Below, piece after piece: positions 24,469 to 34,944 of a DNA stretch of 64,000 bases; position 1 is the stretch's first letter; each line of letters starts with the position of its first letter. The stretch covers positions 806,001 through 870,000 of the forward strand of contig CM057063.1 in NCBI GenBank assembly GCA_029945375.1, in the 5' to 3' direction. Below the pieces are notes generated by a model. That model did not search any database, was not told the DNA's origin, and worked only from the letters and a program-made list of their open reading frames with translations. Both the position numbers and the translations under genes were made by a program. The DNA comes from Agaricus subrufescens. Its lineage: Eukaryota > Basidiomycota > Agaricomycetes > Agaricales > Agaricaceae.

Positions 24469-26493
24469 TCAATTAGCCTTCAATTGATGGGTAGCGGACG
24501 TCACCGCCTTCTGACAGTCCGATACCACGCGGTGGTCATCGGCCGATAGGATCGAAGACGTTTGCGGTTCCGTTTTGCGACCTGGGAGTCTCATGACGAC
24601 ACCTTGTACGAGCACAAGTTGTCTAACGTTTCGCATTTGAATGTAAACTCAATACCAGGGGAAGCAGAGGCAGGTACTCACCGTCGGATGTCGTCGAAAG
24701 TCTCAGAGACGGTGTTTGGGTATCCTTTTGTCGGCGAATATTGGTCGCTGAGGGTGCACAAGAGCCTGCTCGTGCTGTCCATCAGAGACGAAAGACAACA
24801 ATGGGTGCTAGGCGCTTCCTAGATCGAATTTAGTCAGTTTTCTTTCTTCAGGGGTCAAAACACTTACATTCAGAGTCTCGGCTATCTTCAGACAAATTCC
24901 AACCACATCTTCAAACCCTGGCACAACTCCCGGAGCGGCCGTGACGCGCACTGCGTGGAGTCGTTGGATGATAAGGGATAGACTAACCAAGGTTGAGCTG
25001 GAACTTGGGGATTCACATAACACGTAAGAACCGTCTTCCAAGGGATCGTACACTGCGGTGTCGGACTCGGAACAAGGCGAAAGTTGAGGTGAATGACGAG
25101 CTCGCCGTTTCATTCGCTTCTCCGATATTTTGCGAGCAATGTAACGCCAAGTCGATGTAGTAGAAGCAGAGTCAGGGGTGGGTGATCTCGGAGATTGATG
25201 GGGATTAGTGGTGGCAGACCGGTTGTAGATTTGCGACTCGTCATTCTGGAACCTTTTGAGCATCTTTCGTGCCGTTCTGAGCTGTTCCTCGCGTTTTTTG
25301 TTCTCAGAGTCCCTACGTTTCTTGGTTTCTGAGCTATCGGCGCTGGTGACTTTTTGAATTAGTTCTTCAAGTTGGCGAATAAAATTCTTGAGAGCCTCTA
25401 CGGCATAGTGAACCCAAGATAGTAGGGACCGAGCGGCTGACGTTTCATGTAGATGTTTATGCTGATCAACCATTTCCTCCTGAATTTTCATGACCTTCGG
25501 TTCCATGGGCAGCGAACCTATGATGTTCCAAGCAGAAGCACATGTGTATTCGAAGCGAAGCATTTTCGAGCCCCCGCCGAGGAACATGTTCCAGTAGTTT
25601 TTGCGAAGCTCCCCTTCGTTTTTGATGCCCTGTTTCTCATCCTTGAGAGAGTCCCATTGCGTCGTGACGAGCCTGACATTAGTAAGAGCCTTGTTGCCGC
25701 ATAGGTTTTGGAACATTTCGAGATTGCGAAGAATAGTATTCGTCATTCGATTATCGGTAATGCGATGCAAATATAGAACACCAGTCAGCTTGACGCCCGC
25801 TTTATATCTGCCGACACATTCAATAGTCAACACGCATGCTTGAAGAAGAAAAAGAAGACAAACGTTTTTTCGAGCCACTCGGCAATTTCTGTCAAGATTT
25901 GAGTATCACTTCTTGAGTCGTCATCGAAGCCGGGGGTATCCACAAACACTACACTCCGCTCTCGCAAGGGGCTCTGACAACGGACCACTCGTATATGTTG
26001 AGTGCAAGAACGTAATGAATGGCCAATTTGGATGTCATCTGAACCCGTGGCGAGCTTGACGAACTGGTCTAGTAGTCAGGTTCGTGTCGTTTGATCCGAC
26101 AGACTTTCATGCCGCTTACAGTGCTCTTTCCCGCCCCTGTAGGTCCCATGATGCTGAGAAACTCGGTGAGCCTGTTTCTTCTCTTTCTCCATCCCAGACA
26201 CTCACGCAATAACTATGTCGTCTTCGCTGACCTCGAAAGTACTCGCCCCATCAGAACTATTTATCGTAGACGGCGTACCACACCAGGGCTGCACAGAGTC
26301 TGCAGTATTGTAACTGCTAACCGTTCCACATGGGGAGAGGTGGGACAGAGCGGTATGGTAACTGTTAAATGTTGCACCCGAACGTTGGCTCACGGAAATC
26401 GCTAAATTAGGGACTGCCAACTTCAAGTTGTGCTAGGCTCCGTCAGTCTGGAAAGTTATGTTACAAGAAAGTACCTACTTGTGCCGCTTCCAT
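24469..26493 (-). CDS. P-loop GTPase B with a C-terminal helical (MLKL/HeLo-like) domain
   Basis: Eight exons (26493-26479, 26432-26206, 26153-26120, 26063-25864, 25807-24868, 24818-24682, 24622-24469 and the joins between) total 568 residues with consistent phases. The GTPase core spans about 78-280: GPTGAGKST (84-92), DTPGFDD (134-140), LYLHRITDNRM, VTTQWD. A coiled-coil and basic linker (to about 420) follows. The tail from about 435 (APGVVPGFEDVVGICLKIA, then a further ~95 residues of helices) resembles the opening of the helical bundles found at the N-termini of basidiomycete NLR-like and MLKL-like proteins. If so, a cell-death type domain sits C-terminal to a GTPase here. That domain assignment is by eye and only moderately sure; the exons encoding it are well phased. 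Confidence 0.75.
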
Positions 26494-26868
26494 TCTATCG
26501 AGGCGTCGGGGGCGCGAGGGGGCGGTTGCTAACCCTACCTCGTTGGGTACGTAGGATAAGGCAGGGCAATGCGGTAGCCACGCGGTAACCATTGCCTTCT
26601 ACGAGTTAAATGCTTCTCTGCCTCGTTTTCATCACTCTTGACGCGCAGGGCTGGGGGGTTCTCCGCTTTTCCCCCTCAGGACTTACCGGGTTCTCGGAAC
26701 TCTAATCGAAACGAAAACGTTGCGAGATTCGACACCAGATCAGCCTCCGGAAGTTTATGGGTGGCAATTGCAATGTGTCCTGAGCATGGCAACCCCCGCG
26801 CAGCCTCCAAATCGTGAGCGCAGACAATCAGGACCGATTCGCTTTACCTCCACCCCACTAATTCAGTC
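26494..26868. promoter_or_regulatory. Divergent intergenic region between GTPases B and C
   Basis: 375 bases separate two start codons pointing away from each other. The plus-strand part contains an open frame (26720-26905) that ends out of frame with GTPase C, so it could hide an upstream exon. No defined regulatory motif found. Confidence 0.3.
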
Positions 26869-27988
26869 ATGGTCTCCCCGGAGAAACTTCACTCGAAAGA
26901 TATGATTATTGCGTACGTCTACCCCACCTTACTAGGTGCCTTCAGTACTGAAATCCTTCTTAGGGTGATGGGACCAACAGGAGTGGGCAAGAGTAATGTA
27001 CGACCTTCGTCTATCCCATAAAACAATACTCAATTAGGCTCAGTTCATCGACGTCCTGACAGGACAAATTGGAAAGAGAGCCGGGCATCTCCTGGAATCC
27101 TGCACGGCCGAAGTGCAGGCTGTCGTTGTAGAAAACTATATCGACAGTGGCACCAATCTCGTGCTGGTCGACACTCCGGGGTTTGACGATACAAACAAGC
27201 CAGACACGGAAATCTTAAGTATGATAAGTGATTGGTTGGAGAAAACGTAAGCCAACTTTTGACAAACACTCTTGCCGATGATTCACTATGCGGGACTAGG
27301 TACCGGCGAAAGATCAAACTGACCGGGATTTTATACCTACACCGTATTACCGACAATAGGATGGGCGGGACGCCCCTGAAAAACCTGAACATGTTTGGGA
27401 AGCTCTGTGGTGACACTGCGATGAGCCGTGTTTCTATGGTCACAACGATGTGGGACCAGGTTGTCGATCACCAGGTCGCAGAAGCCCGTGAAAATGAGCT
27501 GAGAGAGAATTTCTGGAAGACAATGCTTTATCTAGGGTCGAAAATGGTTAAATTCGAAAACAACATCGGGAGTGCGAGGGCAATCGTTGACGATTTGATT
27601 GCGGAGAAGCGGGAGCGTGAAACCCTCTTACTGCAAGAGGAACTAGTTGACCTTAAAAAGCGACTAAATGAAACTCACGCCGGGCGAATGCTTTACGATG
27701 CTCTTCAAAAATTGGTAGACGAGCAAAGAGCCTCGATAGATAAGTTAATGGAACAAATCCAGAGTCAGGATAATCCTCAGCTCATCGACGGACTTCGGAA
27801 GGAGCAATCGAAAATTGAAGGGGACCTCCAGTCAGCATTAGACGGCGTTCGGGAGCTTCGGGTGCCGCTGAGCAGGAGAATATTACTATTTTTATTTGGA
27901 AAGAAGGGAAAAATCGTAAGTTTCGTTTGTTAACATTTAAGATGCCGAATAACATAAGTGGTCATTCTAGAAACCACTCGCGGAGTGA
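26869..27988 (+). CDS. P-loop GTPase C (AIG1/GIMAP-like)
   Basis: Exons 26869-26912, 26964-26997, 27044-27246, 27300-27915, 27971-27988; 304 residues. G1 GPTGVGKSN, G3 DTPGFDDT, LYLHRITDNRMGG, VTTMWDQV, then a coiled coil (LLQEELVDLKKRLNE) and a C-terminal hydrophobic-basic segment (RRILLFLFGKKGK). The last five residues come from a predicted terminal micro-exon after a GTAAGT donor; without splicing the protein ends six residues later. The sequence is nearly identical, base for base, to the GTPase half of the kinase-GTPase gene at 40110-41209, including a 616-nt main exon, so the two are recent duplicates. The start at MVSPEKLHSKDM is the first in-frame ATG and may miss an upstream exon. Confidence 0.82.
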
Positions 27989-28301
27989 TAATAGTATTGT
28001 GTAGGCGTCGCCCAATCTCAAACTCCTCTGTATTACTTTTTCTGTAACGAATTCAGCCAGGCTATTAATCGTTGGTCAGGGATTTTAACTGAGAGGTAGA
28101 TGCACGCTCAGTGTTGACAGAATCCTATGCGAATCACTACCGTAGTGCAACCAACGATTACATTCTCTTAGGAGCTGAATGATGGGCGGTATTCAGTCAA
28201 TTGGCTACCGAACGAGTTTCGCGCCTCTGAAAGGAAACAAATTCTTAAATATGTCTCTTTCTCTGTCAAATTAGGATAACATCAAGGTAGTGGCCTAAAC
28301 C
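27989..28301. other. Short intergenic stretch between convergent GTPase genes C and D
   Basis: About 310 bases, 3' to both genes. Nothing recognised beyond presumed 3' UTRs. Confidence 0.4.
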
Positions 28302-29091
28302 TCAGACAGCTCCATTTATCAGTTCCAGCACGATTGACCATGCGCTTTCGAACGAGTCTTCAAACCGCATGACTCTTGACAGTCCCCCACCATGAGGAAC
28401 CTTGTTCCAATACTCCTGCAGCTCCTCCTCGCGCCGCCGACCAGCATCCTCTGATTGTAATTTCCGCCACATTGTCGTTACGAAGGCAACGCGGTTCGGG
28501 AATGCTCTTGACGAATCCTTACATATCTCCTGTAACATTTTTAAGCGTACTATTGGTGGATCTGTGAGCTTTCCGTCCGTAATCCGATGCAGATACAGGA
28601 TGCCGGATATCCTAAGCTTCTTAGAGCTTGGAAGAGGTTATTGGCATCGCATTTACTTAGAGATAAATGAGTTTACTCACATACTCTTCATCCAGGCTCT
28701 CAGTTTTTCTTCAATGATCTTTTCTTCGCTTACGGCGTCAAAGGCTGGTGTGTCGACAAAAATGACCTTACGATCCCCGTAGTGGATTGGATTGGAGCAT
28801 TCAACGTGTTGCACCTTCAACGTATGTGGCCTGAGGCCATGCCCAATGGAGAGGATATTGCTCCCCGCAGCTGTATTTATGAACTGCATCTCCGGATAAG
28901 TGCGCTTACCTTCCCGTGTATCATTGACCTACTTACAGAGCTCTTGCCAACGCCACTCTGTCCTACCACTCTGGATGTTGTTTAGTCAATAGTTTCGGAT
29001 TGCAAGTCTCAATATATACTCACGCAATGATAATATCGTTTGGTTGGATATTGTCAACCGTCGGAACGACTCTAGAGATTGCTGAGCCCAT
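28302..29091 (-). CDS. Short P-loop GTPase D with an altered G3 motif
   Basis: Exons 29091-29024, 28970-28937, 28883-28681, 28626-28302; 209 residues. It opens MGSAISRVV, then G1 GQSGVGKSS, and where G3 is expected reads DTPAFDAV instead of DTPGFDDT. LYLHRITDGKLTD and VTTMWRKL follow. The protein stops directly after the G domain (SAWSIVLELI), so the coiled-coil tail of its neighbours is absent. The frame is intact through four exons if the last acceptor is the unusual CCAAG at 28627-28631. Loss of the conserved glycine, which in P-loop GTPases contacts the gamma-phosphate, suggests changed hydrolysis or conformational switching. Truncation and alteration could also mean early decay. Confidence 0.72.
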
Positions 29092-29410
29092 GAGGTGGGT
29101 GATGCATGAGATACCTGGCTCCCGACTCTACACCTGATCTATCCATTCATCAAGACCCCGCAGGAGGTAAAACGCATGGTGAATGACGAAGTCTAACCAT
29201 GAATGGGGCAATGTATAATTAAGGAAGTACTGACGCATGTCTTCAACGAGGCTTGGAGATCAGATATAGATCACTCGATCCGGCGGGCGTCAAATGCAAT
29301 GCTGCGGCCTCCACCATTCCGAATGGAAAGATGCTTCTCCAACCTCGTGGTAGCGTAACTTTGCAAGCTCCTATATCCCTTCCCTCTCACCAATTCACCC
29401 CCCAAACTAT
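29092..29410. promoter_or_regulatory. Divergent intergenic region between GTPases D and E
   Basis: 319 bases between start codons on opposite strands, the third such head-to-head arrangement in the array. No specific element recognised. Confidence 0.3.
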
Positions 29411-31208
29411 ATGACCAAACGTCGAAAGGCCCGTTCCTCAGCCGCCCCACCGGCTGAAGTGGTTAACATTCCTAGCCACCTTGCTCAGCGCGAATCGAGT
29501 TCTTCGAGTGAAAGATCCCGATTGTAAGTTGACCTCTAAGTCATGAGCGACTACAGCCAGCTGATACTGGCCGACCATATGTTTTGGTAGGTTTAATGAT
29601 AATACAGTGCGAGCGAATATCCCAAACAACCCTTCCGAGGTCAATCGGGACGACTGGTATAATGTCCAGACACCAGTCCCGTAAGAATTATGTCTAGTAT
29701 AAGATTGGTTTCACTGAGTAGATCGTAGACGTCCATCGCGAGAAGTCAGCTCAGGAAAGCAGAAAGAAGTAGAAAATTCGTCTGGTGCTAGTGTCAGAGG
29801 TAAGATCGGATTTTGATCAGTTTACCTATTCACATCATCGATAGAAGGTGAAGCGTCTGGAAATTCGAGCCTATTGGGATTGTGAGACGTCTCTGATATT
29901 CACAACTTGAGGTGCTTACAGCCTATCCACAGGTTTTTTAACAACTTCAAAAAGGTCTATAGCGCCCTTCGCTCCTTAACCTCCAACTTCCCGCTGACAT
30001 TGCACCTAGACCCGAGATCCGAGTATAGACCCAAACTCTCGTGCCAGTACCGAACAGGTTTCACAAAAGAAATCATGGAGCCTCCCAAAAATGAAGCAAA
30101 TCGTCAAGACAGAGGAGCTCAAAGAGACGGATACTGTAGTAGCGTAAGTGTTCAATGCTTACTTTGAGTTACTTGTATGTTCATATCTTTCAGGCTGATG
30201 GGCCCGACGGGATCAGGGAAGAGTTCGGTGAGTTGTTTGTTCGGAATCTTTCCTTTCATATGAATTTAAGTTCGGTACGTAGTTCATTAGCAGCGTCGCG
30301 GATGCCGATATAGGTGTAGGGCATAGCTTGGTGTCCTGCACTAGTGAAGTGAACGTCGTCCGCGTTCGCGTTCCCGACGAAGACCTCGAGATTGTCCTGG
30401 TGGACACACCCGGGTTTGACGATACGCACAAATCTGATTATGAGATACTCAAGTTGATTAAGGACTGGCTCGAACAAGCGTAAGTTAAGCTCACATTATG
30501 AGTGATATGATAGACTGAACTTCTCGAAGGGGTCACAAGAAGGTCCTTCTAGACGGCATCCTATACCTTCACCGAATTTCCGATAACAGGATGGCTGGCA
30601 CACCCCTAAGAAATCTGGAGGTATTCGAAAAGATTTGCGGCCCCAAGGCATGCAGTCGCGTCGTAATGATGACGACCATGTGGGATGAGTTGGACGACGA
30701 AGAGACTGGTGAAAGTCGCCAAGAGGAGCTTGAAACGACTTTTTGGAAGCCGATGATCGACAGGGGCTCGAAAACGGAACGTTATAGAAATACCTCGGAG
30801 TCGGCGTGGCGCATCTTAGAGCCGTTCCTCCGCAACCAGAGGCAGCGTCTCGCCGCACTTCAATCACAGACGGAGGTTCCGGTACCGCAGCAAACGCAGA
30901 AAGTCGCCATTCGGCTCCAACAGGAGACGGTACAACAACAGAAAACTCTTCCTAGCACCGATGCTGGACAAGCCTTATACGAAAAAATTGAGGCTCTTGA
31001 CAAGCAGCGGAAGTCGTTGATGCGCACTCTCGAGAAACAAATGAATAAGCGAGGTACGGATAAGGAGATTGTTGATTTATTGCGCCAGCAGTATGATGGA
31101 CTAGAGAGAGAGCGTGAGGCGGCGTTAGGGGAACTGTACAATCTGAAGATACCAGTCCCGCAGCGATTTATAAAATCGATTGGTATGAAGAAGCGATACC
31201 GGAGATGA
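29411..31208 (+). CDS. P-loop GTPase E with a disordered N-terminal extension
   Basis: Nine exons (29411-29523, 29591-29680, 29729-29799, 29845-29881, 29933-29954, 30010-30143, 30194-30227, 30283-30479, 30530-31208) give 458 residues with all phases consistent. The first ~150 residues are Ser/Asn/Glu-rich and look disordered. G1 GPTGSGKSS, G3 DTPGFDDT, LYLHRISDNRMAG and MTTMWDEL follow, then a Gln-rich linker and a coiled coil ending in a basic tail (GMKKRYRR). Upstream introns are each 45-67 nt with GT-AG ends. A simpler alternative is a start at ATG 30091, giving only the GTPase part; the upstream chain could then be a separate small gene. The extension is not shared with the other copies. 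Confidence 0.75.
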
Positions 31209-31727
31209 TATTCCTTCTGTCAGTTGATTTTCACTGTTGTAAAGCCTCAGACCGACCCTCCTGATGAATGATTCACGTCCACTTGTATAGCATTAATTTT
31301 CCCTGATATATTATTATACTCGTTTTTTTGGACCCAAGAAGATTTAGTCCGTAATATTCAGCGACAACTTCTAGCTGTCACATCACCGGTCTCGAGGCGA
31401 TGCAATTCGATGATATTGGCATGTTGTGCATCATATCGTCAATGCGGCTTAGGCGTGGTGCTAGTACGAGATGTCTCAGCGCTACTTTACCGGACTGAAA
31501 GCGGGAGTTCATGCGTAAAATAGATCCAATGACGTTGAATTGACATCTCTACTGATCGATTTCCAGATGCATACAGCACATGTGTCGTGACAAACCTCGA
31601 GGCCGTCTCATTTCATAGATGGTTCGAAACGCCTCGTGTTCCACCAGAGCATTTGGATCATAGCCTGCGTTTATAACGGTTTCCCTCTGCTCACCCTGGT
31701 GCCCCTACCCTCAGTACCGATTTAACC
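31209..31727. other. Intergenic, upstream of GTPase F
   Basis: About 520 bases with no gene recognised; 3' flank of E and presumed promoter of F. Confidence 0.4.
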
Positions 31728-32902
31728 ATGTCAAACGGCGCAGAAGCCATCAACGCTATCCAAAAGATCAGAAAGGATGATATTATCATCGCGTAGGTTC
31801 CTTTCGAAAGCTCCACCGTGTATGGTACGGGCTGACATATTCACTGGAGATTCATGGGTCCGACCGGTGCTGGAAAAAGCTTTGTGGGTCCTTCGCCATC
31901 AACGGATTCTTTGCTTGAACACATCTTAACTGAATCTACGTTCGTCAGTTCATCGACCTCCTTACCGGCCAGAAGGGAAAACGCGCAGGTCATAGTCTGA
32001 AATCGGTAACAAGTCAGATTCAGGCGACTCGAGTCAGGAGACCAGGCTATGAAGACCGAATAGTTCTCGTTGATACACCTGGTTTCGACGATACGACTCG
32101 ATCTGATATGGAGATCCTCCAGATAATCAGTGACTGGCTCCAGAAAACGTGAGTCGCTTCTGAGCTTCCTCGGGTTAGTTAGATAATTTGGTATGGTTAT
32201 CAGGTATTCGAAGCAGGTCAAGTTGAGCGGATTAATTTATCTGCATCGCATCACCGACAATCGCATGGCCGGTTCTCCTCACAAGAACCTCCGTATGTTC
32301 GGAGAATTGTGCGGAGACGTCGCTATGACCCAAGTCAGACTTGTATCTACTATGTGGGGGAAAGTGAAACCCGAGGTTGGTGAAGGGAGAGAGAGAGAGT
32401 TGCGGGATAAGTTTTGGAGACATTTCATCGACAAGGGTTCAAAAATAGAGCGCCTTCGAGATGCGAGAGGAGAAGATGCTTGGCAAATAGTTGATCGACT
32501 AATCGAAGACTGCAAGAAAAGGGACGCGGTCTTGTTACAGGAGGAGCTTGTTGAGCTAGAGAAACAACTGAACGAAACGGCCGCTGGAAAGACCTTATAT
32601 TCTTCCCTCCAGAAACTCCTCGCGGATCAAAAGGAATCGTTGAGATCGCTATTAGCCCAGGTAGAGAAGTCGAACGACCCGAATCTAACGAAAGAGCTGA
32701 AGAAGGAGTACGCGAAAATCAATGATCAATTCCAAAGGACGTTCCAGGAGGTGGCAAAATTGAAGATCCCTTTAGGGAAAAGGATCATGCTCTTCTTTTT
32801 TGGAAAGAAAACCCGTGCAGTAAGCCCGCCTTTCGGCGACGACACATACAAACACATGGTTGACATCGTTTTCAGAAAGCTATCAAAGTGTCGGAAGCGT
32901 GA
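31728..32902 (+). CDS. P-loop GTPase F (AIG1/GIMAP-like)
   Basis: Exons 31728-31792, 31850-31883, 31949-32148, 32204-32819, 32876-32902; 313 residues. G1 GPTGAGKSF keeps the lysine-serine pair; G3 DTPGFDDT; LYLHRITDNRMAG; VSTMWGKV in the G4 position; a coiled coil (LLQEELVELEKQLNE) and a terminal hydrophobic-basic segment (KRIMLFFFGKKTR). As in C and the kinase fusion, the main exon is exactly 616 nt and a GTAAGC donor leads to a terminal micro-exon (here nine codons including the stop). The gene is convergent with CTU2, whose stop lies only 160 bases away. It is the cleanest stand-alone member of the family here. Confidence 0.85.
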
Positions 32903-33062
32903 ATATCGTTGGTACCATCGGTTGTTTGTTTGTTTGTTTGTGGTTTCTACGCTTCATCCTTCTTCCAATGTCGTTTCGTGTACATCACATCTCATGTAGT
33001 CCGTATCTTGCACTTCGAAAAACAGGATCAATTGACCAGCATTTATCACTGGTGAACGAAAT

Positions 33063-34829
33063 CTATGAGTCGGGATCCAGTATAAAATCATTGATTGTAC
33101 TACGCATGGACTCCCTTGACAAGCGTCTCCCCTCCTCACCAATGCCTGAGGGAAGATTGAGCCAGACAGGTAAAGGTATGTCGGTTTGCTTGGTAATAGC
33201 TCCGCGTATACTTCTGCTGGTCCAAGTTGTGTGACACGCATAGCACAGACTCAAAGCTATTGAGTCGGGGTGCTTGGGCGGTTGACCATGAGCTGCTGCG
33301 TTCGTGAGGTTAATGTGGTCAGGAGGTACATCTTCGGGGCTAATATCGCTGTATGAGCGAATCGAAATTTTTTGTTTCCAGTCTTGCGTTCCCAACTGAG
33401 CCGGTCTGGTTCCAGATGAGCGCATATCACAGCGCAGATAGCTTGTTGAATACCTTTGACAGAGAAGACATTTCCTGCTAGTAACCCCTTTCGTGGTCAA
33501 TTTGTTACATGTACGAGCGATGGCTGAAACCGTAGACGGGTAATCTTTCTCGAGTCCCATGATAAAGTCTATGATCACGAGTAAGCTGGCATGATATAGC
33601 TCAGATGTAGCAACAAAATACCTCTCGTCAATGCGCCAATGTCTTGCCTCCCACCTGAATGTCTGTGTTTGCCAGCAATCCTTAAGTCGCACCACCAGGC
33701 CCAAAATGCGCATTCTTTTGTGCCTACGTCACGTAGTGGACGAATGACCCTTACAATTTGTTCGATATCATTTTGATTCCGGTATGTCCACTCTTCTTGT
33801 GCCTCTTCTCTTACAGAGTATCCTCCGCCTTGAGATATCGAGGATATTAAAGACACAGAGAGAGATGTTAAGGACGTCCCGAGGAGAAGATGAGAGGATT
33901 GAGTTAGGGCAGCGGTGTGGAGGAGGAGCACGCGAATGAGAGTTTGGATAGCGCTGGAAACAGCGGTCTGTGTAGGGAGTGATTCGATGTAACTTTTGAG
34001 GGATAAAAGAGGCGAAGTTGTACTCGATGAGAGTAGCTTTAGGAAGATATCTATTGCCTTGTGAGTTTACAGTCGTCGCGATGAGAAATAGTTGAAACCT
34101 TCGTTCATAATGTTTAAACCTGTATCGTTGTGAAATTTATCTGCTGCCACACCATGGAACCGAGCCCGATCAAATGCGTCCTCAAGTTTCATAGGTATGT
34201 ATTCGATTCTCGTGCTGAGTTTGTTTACACATTGTTCGACAAGAGGACTTTGATCTTGGGCCTAAGAAACGGGTAAGGTATTAAACAGATCTTCATAATA
34301 TGGATATCACGTACACCTGGTATAACTCCGGAGATATCAACATAGGCAACAAAAACTTTGGACCAGGGACAGGCAACGCCGTTAGGGTTCTGGTCGCCTT
34401 GCTGCCGCTCCCGAAATGAAAGGTATGTTTTCTGTACTAAATCGAGGAGCACAGAGGAGCCCAATCCTCCAGAAAGACCGATCAAAAGATTTCCGGACGC
34501 TTTCAAGCCCTTCCGTCGATGCTGTTGTGGATTGGCATTGATATGGGGTTCCAGTGTCCGTCGGAAGCGCAGGGAAATCAGATGAAAGAAGCAATCTCTG
34601 GAAATGTCATTCAGTGTTAATATTGAACGGAGAGTAACTAGGCGTACTTGCAGTAGACTGCATGGCGAATGACGATGTTCCCGATTTGCAACTTGCACTT
34701 GACACACGCATTACTTCGGTCATACTTTGGGCGTTCTATACCATGATCAGAGGTGGTGGTACAATATCTGGAGGACCTACTGGTCATCAGGGAGTCCGCC
34801 TCGACATTTGGATTTCCGCAAGAGGTCAT
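33063..34829 (-). CDS. CTU2: Cytoplasmic tRNA 2-thiolation protein 2
   Basis: Six exons (34829-34648, 34597-34315, 34261-34099, 34050-33622, 33568-33454, 33405-33063) give 504 residues. CTU2 works with CTU1 in the URM1 pathway to thiolate wobble uridine 34 of tRNA-Lys, -Gln and -Glu in the cytosol. Landmarks: a CVKCK zinc-finger-like start, LIGLSGGLGSSVLLDLV (PP-loop-like fold), QGGGYSVREEAQEEW, FIMGLEKDYPSTVSAIARTC and the late cysteine pairs KCLLC and LCYAC. Exon 3/4 joining uses a GTTTCA donor and a 48-nt intron; it restores the frame but is the least certain join. The gene is a housekeeping island inside the GTPase array and is head-to-head with the amidohydrolase gene 115 bases away. Confidence 0.87.
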
Positions 34830-34944
34830 GATGGTGTTTTGTCAAGCACCTTTTATTGATCGGTTCCGTATCTCACATCAAAATGTCCCTGAGAAAGGGA
34901 ATTTATGCTGCCACCTTCTCCCTAATGCCACGCCGCATCCACTC

